Shown piece by piece: positions 8,883 to 16,678 of a stretch of 64,000 nt of DNA (the first letter of the stretch is position 1; every line of letters starts with the position of its first letter). This DNA comes from Bacteroidota bacterium (GTDB taxonomy: Bacteria > Bacteroidota > Bacteroidia > Chitinophagales > Chitinophagaceae), in assembly GCA_020161535.1 (NCBI GenBank), contig JAIUNW010000002.1, forward strand, positions 62,001 through 126,000, given 5' to 3'. The position numbers were made by a program, and so were the translations under genes. The notes beneath the pieces are model-generated. The model worked only from the letters and a program-made list of their open reading frames with translations, did not search any database and was not told where the DNA came from.

Positions 8883-8927
8883 AGTGCGGTTAAGGTACTG
8901 AATCTTTTTGAATCTGCACGGGGCAGG

Positions 8928-10142
8928 TCAACGCTCGTTGCCGATGGCCGCGATCAGCCTTGTGACGCCTTCCTGCAAAACAGCCCTGGGGCAGGCAACA
9001 TTGATGCGGATATGCCCTTTTCCATTGTCGACAAACATATCACCGCCTTCTACCAATACACCGGCTTTTCGGGCGAAATAGGTAGACAGCCGTTCTACTG
9101 CTTCGATGTCCGTGCTGTATGCGGAGACATCTACCCAGGCGAGGTAAGTGGCTTCCGGTACCTGGTAAACTGCCTTCGGCAAGTCTTCTTGCAACATTTG
9201 TTGCAGCAGCCCCAGGTTGTCATCAAGGTATAACTTCAGCGCTTCCAACCAATGATCGCCATTTTCATAAGCAGCTTTGGTGGCGGCAATGCTAAGTGGA
9301 TTTTGCATTTCCCAATATCGCTTCTGCCAACTTTCCCGTATTTGTTGGTGGGGGATGAATATATGGGAGTGTAATATGCCGGCGAGGTTAAAAGTTTTGG
9401 TGGGTGCCGTACAGGTAACAACCTTTTCGTAGCTGGGAAACAACGTAGCAAGCGGCGTATGCGTTTGTTCCTTGCGCAAAAGATCACAATGAATTTCGTC
9501 GGAGATGATCCACACATTTTTCGACAAACACAATTGGCCGATGGCCATTAGTTCCTCTTTCGTCCACACCCGGCCAGTGGGATTGTGCGGATTACACAGC
9601 ACAAACAAACGGATGTTTTTTGTCGGGTCTGCCAACTGTGCTTCTATATCAGCGAGGTTCATGCTGTAGTAGCCGGCATTGTTTTGCAGGGGCGAATAAA
9701 AAACTTTTCTGTTGTTCAGGTCGCCGGCCATTTTAAACGGCGTGTAAGAAGGCGTGGTGATGAGCATATTCTCATCGGGCGATGTGAGCAGGGTCACCAG
9801 CCTGATCAGTGCGGGCACTACGCCCGGCGCAAAAACCAAATGATCTGTATTGATTGTCCAGTTGTATCGGCGTTGAAACCAATTTTTTAACACCTCGAGG
9901 TAGTCGGGATCAAACTGGCTGGTATAGCCAAGAATTTTTTTATCGAGGCGCTCGCGAATAGCATTGGTTATAACAGCCGGCGTAGCAAAGTCCATATCGG
10001 CGATCCACAACCGAATAAATTTATCGTCGGGAATGGGGAAGGATATGTTCGGATCGTTTCGGAAAATATACGGCCGCCAGCCTTCATAATTAACACTGTT
10101 GGTGTGGCGGCGACTGATGATCTCATCGAAATTATATGACAT
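8928..10142 (-). CDS. MalY/PatB family PLP-dependent aminotransferase / cystathionine beta-lyase
   Basis: A fold-type I PLP enzyme of 404 residues. The MalY/PatB subgroup is recognisable from the N-terminal WIADMDFATP segment, CNPHNPTGRVW, IISDEIHCDLL (Asp that contacts the PLP ring) and the Schiff-base lysine in TAPTKTFNLAG. Known members cleave C-S bonds of cystathionine or related thioethers, and some double as regulators. Its ATG shares one base with the TAA stop of the metallophosphoesterase gene (TAATG at 10144-10140), which suggests coupled translation. The reductase-DyP-encapsulin genes follow 45 nt downstream on the same strand. Confidence 0.9.
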   Translation of the reverse strand: MSYNFDEIISRRHTNSVNYEGWRPYIFRNDPNISFPIPDDKFIRLWIADMDFATPAVITNAIRERLDKKILGYTSQFDPDYLEVLKNWFQRRYNWTINTDHLVFAPGVVPALIRLVTLLTSPDENMLITTPSYTPFKMAGDLNNRKVFYSPLQNNAGYYSMNLADIEAQLADPTKNIRLFVLCNPHNPTGRVWTKEELMAIGQLCLSKNVWIISDEIHCDLLRKEQTHTPLATLFPSYEKVVTCTAPTKTFNLAGILHSHIFIPHQQIRESWQKRYWEMQNPLSIAATKAAYENGDHWLEALKLYLDDNLGLLQQMLQEDLPKAVYQVPEATYLAWVDVSAYSTDIEAVERLSTYFARKAGVLVEGGDMFVDNGKGHIRINVACPRAVLQEGVTRLIAAIGNER

Positions 10143-11119
10143 TAGTGGTGCTTGTGCAGGTTTTGGCGATCACTGATATAGGGTACGATCTCTTTGCCAA
10201 CCGTTAATCCGTCGATGCTGAAATTAATTTCTGCGGGAGATGGTTTTATCCATGTTGTTTTTGTTCCTTTTATGGTAAGTTGGTTATTGGCCGGATCGAT
10301 GGTGAGCAATGAATAGAGTGCGTCTTGATACGGACAGGTGTAGGCTATGTACGGATGTTTTTGAAGTATTTCAGGCGTAAGTGTTACGTGTTTGAATTTA
10401 TCGCCCACCCAATAATAAGAAGCCGAGTTCAAGTGTATATAGTTGATGCCTTTTACTTGAACAAGGGTGTCGATATGCGTATGACCATTGATGGCAACCA
10501 GTATTTTGTCGGCATGTGCCGCTAAAATATCCTGGACCTCGGCGGCATTGTCGACCGCCAGTACACCCGCCAGGGGTTGGTGCGATACAATCACCACGGG
10601 CGTTTTAATAGCAGCCAGTTGTTGTTGTAGCCAAGCTGTTTGTTCAGGATTGATAAAGGCCGGATAACCGCCCTTGTAGGTCGGCGATCCGGTATCATTA
10701 CCATCTAGTATGATAAAACTGATGCCGTTTATTTCTTTCACATAATAACGGCCGGGCATGCCCCAGGTATCGATGCATTGTTGTTTTGTGCGACCGCCGT
10801 CGGTATCGTGGTTGCCCAGCACATGCATGTTGACGGCGTGCGCCTGGTTGAATGCATCGATCACCGCTTTGTTTTCGGCAATGGGATAAGCAAAATCGCC
10901 CATTTGTAACAAGGCCTGTGGGCGGTGTTTTTTCATGGCTGCGATAAAAGCCTGCAAGCGACGAGGCGCATCGTGAATAACATCCTGGTGCAGATCGGTA
11001 ATGATACCAATTTTTACCGGCTGGGCCGATTCGGTAAAATAGTTTCGAAACGATGTTGGCAGGGTAAGAACAAATCCAGCACCAAGTGAATTTGCAATAA
11101 AACGACGACGGGAGTGCAT
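10142..11119 (-). CDS. Exported calcineurin-like metallophosphoesterase
   Basis: A 325-residue binuclear metal phosphoesterase. The metal ligands appear in family order: ITDLHQD, MGDFAYP, GNHDTDGG, VSHQPLAG and NGHTHID. The N-terminus MHSRRRFIANSLGAGFVLTL looks like a twin-arginine type signal, so the protein is likely exported to the periplasm or cell surface. The substrate (phosphodiester or nucleotide) cannot be told. It begins a minus-strand run that continues through the MalY-type gene by a 1-nt stop/start overlap. It is divergent from the fucosidase gene at 11194. Confidence 0.87.
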   Translation of the reverse strand: MHSRRRFIANSLGAGFVLTLPTSFRNYFTESAQPVKIGIITDLHQDVIHDAPRRLQAFIAAMKKHRPQALLQMGDFAYPIAENKAVIDAFNQAHAVNMHVLGNHDTDGGRTKQQCIDTWGMPGRYYVKEINGISFIILDGNDTGSPTYKGGYPAFINPEQTAWLQQQLAAIKTPVVIVSHQPLAGVLAVDNAAEVQDILAAHADKILVAINGHTHIDTLVQVKGINYIHLNSASYYWVGDKFKHVTLTPEILQKHPYIAYTCPYQDALYSLLTIDPANNQLTIKGTKTTWIKPSPAEINFSIDGLTVGKEIVPYISDRQNLHKHH

Positions 11120-11193
11120 AGCAGCCTATTTTGAGTAAAAAAACAGCTTTTTTTAATAAGCGAATGAAAGAACATTTCCTGAAATTTATCGCT

Positions 11194-13365
11194 ATGCGAA
11201 ATATTTTTCTTTTTATCGTCTGCGCTGTTTTTGGCGTTTCGGCGTATTGCCAGCCGGTTGCCAATACGATTGCCATTGAACCAGGTGATTCGCCTGAAGT
11301 AATTGTGGAGAAAGCCACCCGGGTGGTGCCGACTGCCAATCAATATGCAGCCTTGAAAAATGAATTTATTGCGTTTATACATTTTGGGCCGAATAGTTTT
11401 ACCCGCATGGAGTGGGGAACCGGCAAGGAAGACCCTGCTATTTTTGACCTGAAAGAACTGGATACTGATCAGTGGTGTAAGGCGATGAAAGCCTCTGGTA
11501 TGAAGATGGTGATTATCACCGCCAAACACCACGATGGTTTTGTGATCTGGCAGAGCCGATACACCAAACACGGGATTATGTCGACCGGCTTTCAAAACGG
11601 GAAGGGCGATATTGTCAAATCCCTGGCAGCGTCTTGTAAAAAATACGGACTCAAACTGGGAATTTATTTATCGCCGGCCGATCTATTCCAGATTGAGAAC
11701 AGCGAAGGTCTTTATGGTAACGGCAGCGCACAAACGAAGAGAACCATTCCGCGAGCTGTGCCGGGTCGCCCGTTTGCCAATAAAACCCGTTTTACATTTG
11801 AGGTGGATGATTACAATGAATACTTTCTTAACCAGTTGTTTGAACTGCTGACAGAATATGGTCCCATCGATGAAGTGTGGTTTGATGGTGCCCATCCAAA
11901 GCGGAAAGGCAATCAGCAATACAATTACACAGCCTGGAAGCAAGTGATTCATACACTGGCACCACGTGCGGTAATATTTGGCAAGGAAGATATTCGCTGG
12001 TGTGGAAATGAGAGTGGCCGCACCCGCGAAACAGAATGGAATGTAATTCCCTACCAGGAAGATCCGCGTACGGCCCAGCATTTTCCCGACCTGGAAGCCA
12101 ACTCGTTGGGCAGTCGCGAAGATTTATACAAAGGCAAGTTTTTGCATTACCAGCCTGCTGAAACGAATACTTCTATTCGGGAGGGTTGGTTTTACCGCGA
12201 TGACAGCTTGCAAAAAGTAAGAAACGCCGACGATGTTTTTGATATATACGAACGTGCGGTGGGGGGTAATTCAATTTTTCTGTTGAATATTCCGCCGAAT
12301 CGCAACGGCCGTTTTTCGGGGGAAGATGTAGCGGTACTGACGGAAACCGGTCGGCGTATCCGCCAAACCTATGGAAATGATTTGTTTGGAAAGGCACAAC
12401 GAAAAACGGTGTCGCCGCAGGAGATATTGATTGAAACAGCTATGCCGGTGGCCATCAATCGGCTGCTGTTACAGGAAGATGTTCTTCACAGCAGCGAACG
12501 GGTGGAGAAACATGCCGTTGACGCCTGGGTCAACAACGAATGGAAAGAGATTGCGGCGGCGACCAATATCGGTTATAAACGTATTATCCGTTTTCCCACG
12601 GTAACTGCTTCCCGGTTTCGGGTGCGCTTGTTAGAAACCAGGGCCAAACCGACGATTATAAAAGTGGGTGGCTACTACTACCAAGCGCAACCGCCTGCTT
12701 TATCGATTCAACGCAATAAGGAAGGCCTGATCAGTATTCAGCCTGCTGTTCATGCATTTGGTTGGAAGCCGCATGGCGTAGACGCAACAAAGAACCTGTT
12801 AAGTGGTGTGCGCATCTATTACACCGTCGACGGGTCGGCACCCAACCGGCAATCGCCTGTGTACACGGCGCCATTCTTCTCGGCGCAACCTGTTATTAAA
12901 GCCTTTGCATTTGTAAATGATAAGGCGGGCCCCGTCGCAGCTGCTAGCTTCGGCATCTTATCTAAAAACTGGAAAGTGGTGAAAACAGACAGCGAGGCGG
13001 ACAAGCATGCTGCATTGGCCGCTATTGATGGCGATCCTGCCAGCTATTGGCAATCAGCCGTAGGCGATACGCATTTTATAGAGCTGGATCTTGGACAAGC
13101 GGAAACACTGGCAGGGTTCTCCTATACCCCGCAAACCAATAACCACGATGGCATGCTGGAGAAAGGCAGTATTAGTTTTAGCAACGACGGACAGCAATGG
13201 ACAGCGTCCGAACAGTTTTCATTCGGCAACCTGATCAATGATCCGACCGAACGTCGTTTTCATTTTAAAAAGCCGGTCAATACGCGGTTTGTGCGTATTC
13301 AGTCGACCGTGATTGCGGGCGGATCAAACACATTGTCAATTGCAGAACTTGGGTTCTTTCAATAG
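11194..13365 (+). CDS. Alpha-L-fucosidase (GH29) with chitobiase-like and F5/8-type C domains
   Basis: A secreted glycosidase that releases L-fucose from glycans. The ATG at 11194 was preferred because it starts a clean signal peptide (MRNIFLFIVCAVFGVSAYC); the open frame extends 21 codons further to 11131. The GH29 catalytic domain (about residues 40-400) has FIHFGPNSFT, TAKHHDGFVIW and the nucleophile aspartate in EVWFDGAHP (about Asp231). Further on, IYYTVDGSAPNRQSPVYTAPF is a chitobiase/hexosaminidase C-terminal-like domain. The last 130 residues (ASYWQSAVGDTHFIELDLG to FVRIQSTV) form a discoidin/F5-8 type carbohydrate-binding module. Length is 723 residues. No SusCD pair is adjacent. Confidence 0.92.
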   Translation: MRNIFLFIVCAVFGVSAYCQPVANTIAIEPGDSPEVIVEKATRVVPTANQYAALKNEFIAFIHFGPNSFTRMEWGTGKEDPAIFDLKELDTDQWCKAMKASGMKMVIITAKHHDGFVIWQSRYTKHGIMSTGFQNGKGDIVKSLAASCKKYGLKLGIYLSPADLFQIENSEGLYGNGSAQTKRTIPRAVPGRPFANKTRFTFEVDDYNEYFLNQLFELLTEYGPIDEVWFDGAHPKRKGNQQYNYTAWKQVIHTLAPRAVIFGKEDIRWCGNESGRTRETEWNVIPYQEDPRTAQHFPDLEANSLGSREDLYKGKFLHYQPAETNTSIREGWFYRDDSLQKVRNADDVFDIYERAVGGNSIFLLNIPPNRNGRFSGEDVAVLTETGRRIRQTYGNDLFGKAQRKTVSPQEILIETAMPVAINRLLLQEDVLHSSERVEKHAVDAWVNNEWKEIAAATNIGYKRIIRFPTVTASRFRVRLLETRAKPTIIKVGGYYYQAQPPALSIQRNKEGLISIQPAVHAFGWKPHGVDATKNLLSGVRIYYTVDGSAPNRQSPVYTAPFFSAQPVIKAFAFVNDKAGPVAAASFGILSKNWKVVKTDSEADKHAALAAIDGDPASYWQSAVGDTHFIELDLGQAETLAGFSYTPQTNNHDGMLEKGSISFSNDGQQWTASEQFSFGNLINDPTERRFHFKKPVNTRFVRIQSTVIAGGSNTLSIAELGFFQ

Positions 13366-13366
13366 A

Positions 13367-13400
13367 ACAACCCGGTAGTTCAGTAGAACAACCAGGTTGT
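13367..13400. terminator. Hairpin between convergent genes, probable bidirectional terminator
   Basis: A 34-nt imperfect inverted repeat reads ACAACC-c-GGT-a-GTTC, loop AGTA, GAAC-a-ACC-a-GGTTGT: 13 pairs interrupted by two facing single mismatches. It lies 1 nt after the fucosidase stop and 24 nt beyond the stop of the convergent 55-residue gene. There is no long T tract on either side, so efficiency is uncertain. Confidence 0.5.
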
Positions 13401-13423
13401 CTTTGGATTGAACGGCCGCATGT

Positions 13424-13591
13424 TTAGCTGGAATAGTCTTTGTCGCGCGTGGTAGCCAACAGCAGGAAGATGGTTGCCAGTGCACCAAAAAACAAAAACG
13501 GAATCCAGCTCTTGGTACGCGTGTACTCTTCTATGGCTACGATGCCATAAATGGCGGCGACAGAAAGACCAAATTTCAATGTCTTTTTCAT
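13424..13591 (-). CDS. Small membrane protein, 55 residues, last gene of the hemN unit
   Basis: The frame from ATG at 13591 to TAA at 13424 encodes 55 residues. It begins MKKTLKFGLSVAAIYGIVAI, has a charged middle (EEYTRTKSW), then a second hydrophobic stretch IPFLFFGALATIFLLLATT, and ends RDKDYSS. That is a convincing two-helix membrane hairpin with charged flanks. It starts 11 nt after the hemN stop on the same strand, so it is probably co-transcribed. A longer frame on the same strand (13380-13595, 71 residues) is rich in His, Arg and Trp without pattern and is judged spurious. No family is recognised. The position suggests a role under the same low-oxygen or stress conditions as hemN, which is an inference. 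Confidence 0.7.
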   Translation of the reverse strand: MKKTLKFGLSVAAIYGIVAIEEYTRTKSWIPFLFFGALATIFLLLATTRDKDYSS

Positions 13592-13602
13592 ACAATGACT
13601 AT

Positions 13603-15000
13603 TTAGATGCTTTTGCTAAAAGTGGGTTTGTTGAATGTTGATTTCTGCTCTTGCAGATAGATGTCAAAGGCTGCACAAACGTTTCGGAGAAAATAGCGGC
13701 CAGTGGGGGTAAGTTGTACCAGGTTGTCGATGCGGGTTATTAGTCCGTCGTTTTCCAAGTCATCCAATACAGGCATCGTAAAATTTTCCAGCAGCGCTGC
13801 AGCCTCGTTTAGCAGCACCGTACTGCCTTTGCAGGCAATGTCGAGGATATAGCGACGGAAAAGCCGGTCCTCGGCGTTAAGAAAATGGCCGCGGTACACC
13901 GGAATCACGCCTTCTTTTAGCGAGGTAGTATAGTGACTTAGCTCTTTTTCATTTTGCGCCAGGGCAGTTCCTGTATCGCTGATCGCTGAAACGCCGAGGC
14001 CTATGAGCATGGTGGCGGAAGTAACGGTGTATCCCATAAAATTCCGGTGCAATTGACCTCGTTCACGGGCGGTATACAATTCGTCGGTAGGCAGGGCAAA
14101 ATGGTCCATGCCAATGTCTTCGTATCCATGTTCGCGGAAAAGCGCGCGTCCAAGTTCCTGCAACTGTAGCTTTTCGGCTGCCAGGGGCAAATCATTTTCA
14201 TTGTAGAGTCGTTGCGAGCGACTTTTCCAGGGCACATGGGCGTAGCTATAAAAAGCGATGCGATCGGGTTTCAGGGTCAGTACCTGTTGGATGGTATGTC
14301 GCAGGCCTTCGGCCGACTGGAAAGGCAATCCATACACCAGGTCGAGGTTCACTGATTCGAAACCCGCCGCTCTCGCATTATTCACGGCTGTTCGTACATT
14401 GTCAAAAGGCTGTATACGGTTGATAGCAACCTGCACTTTGGGATCGAGGTCCTGTACGCCATAACTGATGCGTTTAAAGCCCAGAGAGGCGAGTGTGCGG
14501 AGTTGCTCGATGGTCGTGTTATTCGGATGGCCCTCGATGCTGAAAGCAGCATCCTCGGCCACCAGGCAGTGTTCGAGCAATCCTTCAATCAGTCGGCGCA
14601 AGTTTTCCGCCGAAAAAAAAGTAGGCGTTCCACCCCCCAGGTGAATTTCACGAATCAACAGTTTTTCGGTTGTCCATGACCGATAGATCGACCACTCTTG
14701 CAGCAGGGTGCTGATATAAGGTTCTTCTACCGAATGCTGACGGGTAATTTTTTTGTTGCAGCCACAATAGGTGCAGAGCGATTCGCAAAAAGGCAGGTGT
14801 ATGTAGAGCGCAATTCCCCCTTCTTTGTTTACGGTGCGGAAATGTTGTGTAACATCCTGCTGCCAGGCTGTTTTGTTGATTCCTTCTTTCCAGTAGGGAA
14901 CGGTGGGGTAGCTGGTGTACCGGGGCACCGGGCGGTCGTATTTCGACAGCAGGTCAGCATTGGGTAAAAAGGAGCAGGTCATTCGGCAAAATTGCTCCAT
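13603..15000 (-). CDS. hemN: Oxygen-independent coproporphyrinogen III oxidase (radical SAM)
   Basis: This enzyme converts coproporphyrinogen III to protoporphyrinogen IX without oxygen, in heme synthesis. The radical-SAM cluster motif CxxxCxxC is at Cys72, Cys76 and Cys79 (CESLCTYCGC), preceded by ALYIHLPF. Then come HLGGGTPTF, the SIEGHPNN segment, KRISYGVQDLDPKVQ and NLDLVYGLPFQS, all typical of true HemN. Length is 465 residues, as expected, and the C-terminal HemN domain is complete. A start at Met7 (14982) is equally possible. It is the second gene of a unit (yiaA-type, hemN, 55-residue protein) whose promoter carries an FNR-type palindrome, which fits the usual anaerobic control of hemN. 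Confidence 0.95.
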   Translation of the reverse strand: MEQFCRMTCSFLPNADLLSKYDRPVPRYTSYPTVPYWKEGINKTAWQQDVTQHFRTVNKEGGIALYIHLPFCESLCTYCGCNKKITRQHSVEEPYISTLLQEWSIYRSWTTEKLLIREIHLGGGTPTFFSAENLRRLIEGLLEHCLVAEDAAFSIEGHPNNTTIEQLRTLASLGFKRISYGVQDLDPKVQVAINRIQPFDNVRTAVNNARAAGFESVNLDLVYGLPFQSAEGLRHTIQQVLTLKPDRIAFYSYAHVPWKSRSQRLYNENDLPLAAEKLQLQELGRALFREHGYEDIGMDHFALPTDELYTARERGQLHRNFMGYTVTSATMLIGLGVSAISDTGTALAQNEKELSHYTTSLKEGVIPVYRGHFLNAEDRLFRRYILDIACKGSTVLLNEAAALLENFTMPVLDDLENDGLITRIDNLVQLTPTGRYFLRNVCAAFDIYLQEQKSTFNKPTFSKSI

Positions 15001-15026
15001 GACCTGCCCGCCTGCACTGACGTAGA

Positions 15027-15473
15027 TTATTGCGGAAACTGATTTTTGTCAGCCGGTTGGCCGGGGCCTTTTTCAGCCATTTTTGTATCGCGTATGTTTT
15101 TCTGGACGGCGATGGCCGCAAACAGGCTGAGCAGGAAAGACATAGCGTAAAATCCTTTTTCGCTTCGTTCGAGGTTGGCATTCCACAAACCGATGACCAG
15201 CAATAGGATAGAAAGAATGGTTGAAAACCAGGCGAGTGCATAATAGATATTCGTTACTGGCACGCCTTCCAACTGGTCGCGTACTGCTTTTTGCACAGAT
15301 ACAGCCGCAAAAAGGCCAAACATTAGCACGGTGAAATAATAGCCTTTTTCGTTGAGTTCCATGCTGCTGGCATTGAACAGGCCGATGAGGTAGGCTGTCA
15401 TACCGGCAAGCAGGGCCACCCAGGAGGCGCCGATAAAAGCGGGCGAGGGTTTCTGGGTTTGTTTTTGTTCCAT
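15027..15473 (-). CDS. YiaA/YiaB family inner-membrane protein
   Basis: A 148-residue membrane protein made of two repeats of a two-helix YiaAB domain. The first (about 12-65) reads [21 protein letters not shown] followed by [23 protein letters not shown]. The second (about 75-130) repeats the pattern with [20 protein letters not shown] and [11 protein letters not shown]. The shared ending VQK-x-x-RD in both halves shows internal duplication. Function is not established for the family. It is the first gene after the FNR-type box and lies 26 nt upstream of hemN. Confidence 0.85.
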   Translation of the reverse strand: MEQKQTQKPSPAFIGASWVALLAGMTAYLIGLFNASSMELNEKGYYFTVLMFGLFAAVSVQKAVRDQLEGVPVTNIYYALAWFSTILSILLLVIGLWNANLERSEKGFYAMSFLLSLFAAIAVQKNIRDTKMAEKGPGQPADKNQFPQ

Positions 15474-15492
15474 GTAGTAGATTTTGTGGAAC

Positions 15493-15500
15493 CAAAACTA
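15493..15500 (-). promoter_or_regulatory. -7 promoter element for yiaA-hemN unit
   Basis: On the minus strand this reads TAGTTTTG, an exact match to the Bacteroidota -7 consensus TAnnTTTG. No -33 TTG stands at the usual 18-20 nt. The upstream position is instead occupied by a perfect FNR-type palindrome (15522-15537), as in activator-dependent promoters. The predicted start is near 15486, leaving about 12 nt before the ATG at 15473. Confidence 0.7.
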
Positions 15501-15521
15501 AAAACCGGTTTACGGTTGGGC

Positions 15522-15537
15522 TTTGACAAAAGTCAAA
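15522..15537. promoter_or_regulatory. FNR-type operator TTTGAC-N4-GTCAAA
   Basis: A perfect 16-bp inverted repeat TTTGAC-AAAA-GTCAAA with the half-site length and 4-nt spacer of FNR/DNR-family boxes (consensus TTGAT-N4-ATCAA). Its centre is about 43 bp upstream of the start predicted from the -7 element, close to the -41.5 of class II activated promoters. It lies between a Crp/Fnr regulator gene, which ends 48 bp away, and the yiaA-hemN unit it probably controls. Confidence 0.75.
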
Positions 15538-15584
15538 TTACAGTTTCCATTTTGTTAATGCCTTCGTATTTAACGCTTAAAGCC

Positions 15585-16148
15585 TTAGTATTTGCTGCGT
15601 ACGCGGCTGAGGGTTTCCTGGGTGATGCCCAGGTAAGCTGCTATTTGACCGAGGGGTACTCTTTCAATGATATGGGGCTGGCGGGCGAGCAGGTCTTCAT
15701 AGCGTTCAGCGGCGGACCTAAAGTGGGCGTTGACGTATCTTTCTTCGAGGCGGATATAATAATTTTCGTAGGCTATTCGCAGTAATCGTTCAACACTGGG
15801 AAATCGGTTAAGCAAGGCTGTTAGCTGTTCTTTGGAAATAGCCCGGAGTACACTGCCTTCTATTAGTTGTATGTTTTCAACAGCCGATTGCTGGGTAATG
15901 AAACTATGAAAGGAAGTGACAAAATCGTTTTCGAAACCGAACCAGTGGGTAACTTCTTTTCCATCCAGTGTATAAAAGCCACGCAGGGCCCCTTTTTCAA
16001 GAAAATACAAATGACGGCAGGTTTTTCCCTGTTCAACGAGGAGTTCGTATTTTGGAAGGGTTAATTCAGTGAAGGCGACTTCGATGGCTTCGACAGCGAG
16101 CGGTTCAACCACATGAAATTCCTGTAACCGCCTGATGAGTGCTTCCAT
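15585..16148 (-). CDS. Crp/Fnr family transcriptional regulator
   Basis: A 187-residue regulator with an N-terminal cyclic-nucleotide-binding-like beta roll (about 10-120, including LLVEQGKTCRHLYFLEKGALRG) and a short C-terminal winged helix. The recognition helix reads ITQETLSRVRSKY, with the E-x-x-S-R pattern that FNR-type proteins use to read TTGA half-sites. Only one cysteine is present (in GKTCRH), so it cannot bind the 4Fe-4S cluster of classical FNR, and the signal it senses is unknown. The short C-terminus is common in Bacteroidota members. It is encoded just upstream of an FNR-type palindrome and the hemN unit, which are its most likely target. Confidence 0.88.
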   Translation of the reverse strand: MEALIRRLQEFHVVEPLAVEAIEVAFTELTLPKYELLVEQGKTCRHLYFLEKGALRGFYTLDGKEVTHWFGFENDFVTSFHSFITQQSAVENIQLIEGSVLRAISKEQLTALLNRFPSVERLLRIAYENYYIRLEERYVNAHFRSAAERYEDLLARQPHIIERVPLGQIAAYLGITQETLSRVRSKY

Positions 16149-16302
16149 GCCGGGAAGTTAATTCATTGCAACGGTATGCGGCATTGGGTTGGCGTATTGA
16201 TAAAAAAGATAACAGGCAACTGGCCATCAAAAGAATGCTGGCCACGCCTGTTACTTCGTCGATCATAGTGCTTGCATTAAAACGCGAAGCACCTGCTATC
16301 CA

Positions 16303-16608
16303 CTAAGGCTTTTTGTTTTCTTTGTAGCGTTTGTCGGGGGTGCCGTCTTTTTTAGTGTGTACCGCTTTGGCGCCATCTTTATTTTCTTTGAAGCGTTTAT
16401 CGGGCGTGCCATCTTTTTTGGTGTGGGCGGCTGTGGCTGTGCTGGTTTCTTTTTTGGCGGTGGCGGTTGTTTCTTTCGCTTTAGCAGGGGCTTGCTTGGC
16501 AACCGGTGTTTGTTTGGCAGCGGGTGTTTGTGCGGCGGCTGGTGCCTGCGCCATGCTGGTGCCAGCGATGGCCAGCATACTGAACAAAGCGATAAATATC
16601 TTTTTCAT
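16303..16608 (-). CDS. Small secreted Lys/Ala/Pro-rich protein with duplicated KKDGTPDKR motif
   Basis: The ATG at 16608 gives about 101 residues with a good signal peptide (MKKIFIALFSMLAIAGTSMAQ); a start five codons upstream (16623) is also possible. The mature part is low-complexity: first an Ala/Pro/Gln-rich stretch with repeated KQTP/KQAP steps, then Thr/Lys/Ala, and finally two near-identical copies of HTKKDGTPDKRFKENK separated by four residues. The mature protein is strongly basic and probably unstructured. It lies 55 nt after the DUF1003 gene on the same strand. I recognise no function; a cell-envelope or nucleic-acid/polyanion-binding role is a guess. Confidence 0.7.
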   Translation of the reverse strand: MKKIFIALFSMLAIAGTSMAQAPAAAQTPAAKQTPVAKQAPAKAKETTATAKKETSTATAAHTKKDGTPDKRFKENKDGAKAVHTKKDGTPDKRYKENKKP

Positions 16609-16678
16609 AATGGATGTTTTCATAAAGCTAGTTATTTACTGATCGGCTACTGTTATCTGCTCGTTAACCAGCGAAATG

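Noticed and set aside
13380..13595. 71-residue minus-strand frame
   Set aside because: Patternless, rich in His, Arg and Trp; it overlaps in another frame the far more convincing 55-residue membrane protein.
16105..16266. 53-residue minus-strand frame with one hydrophobic stretch before the Crp/Fnr gene
   Set aside because: It overlaps the regulator start by 44 nt and only its first half looks membrane-like; support is too weak without conservation data.
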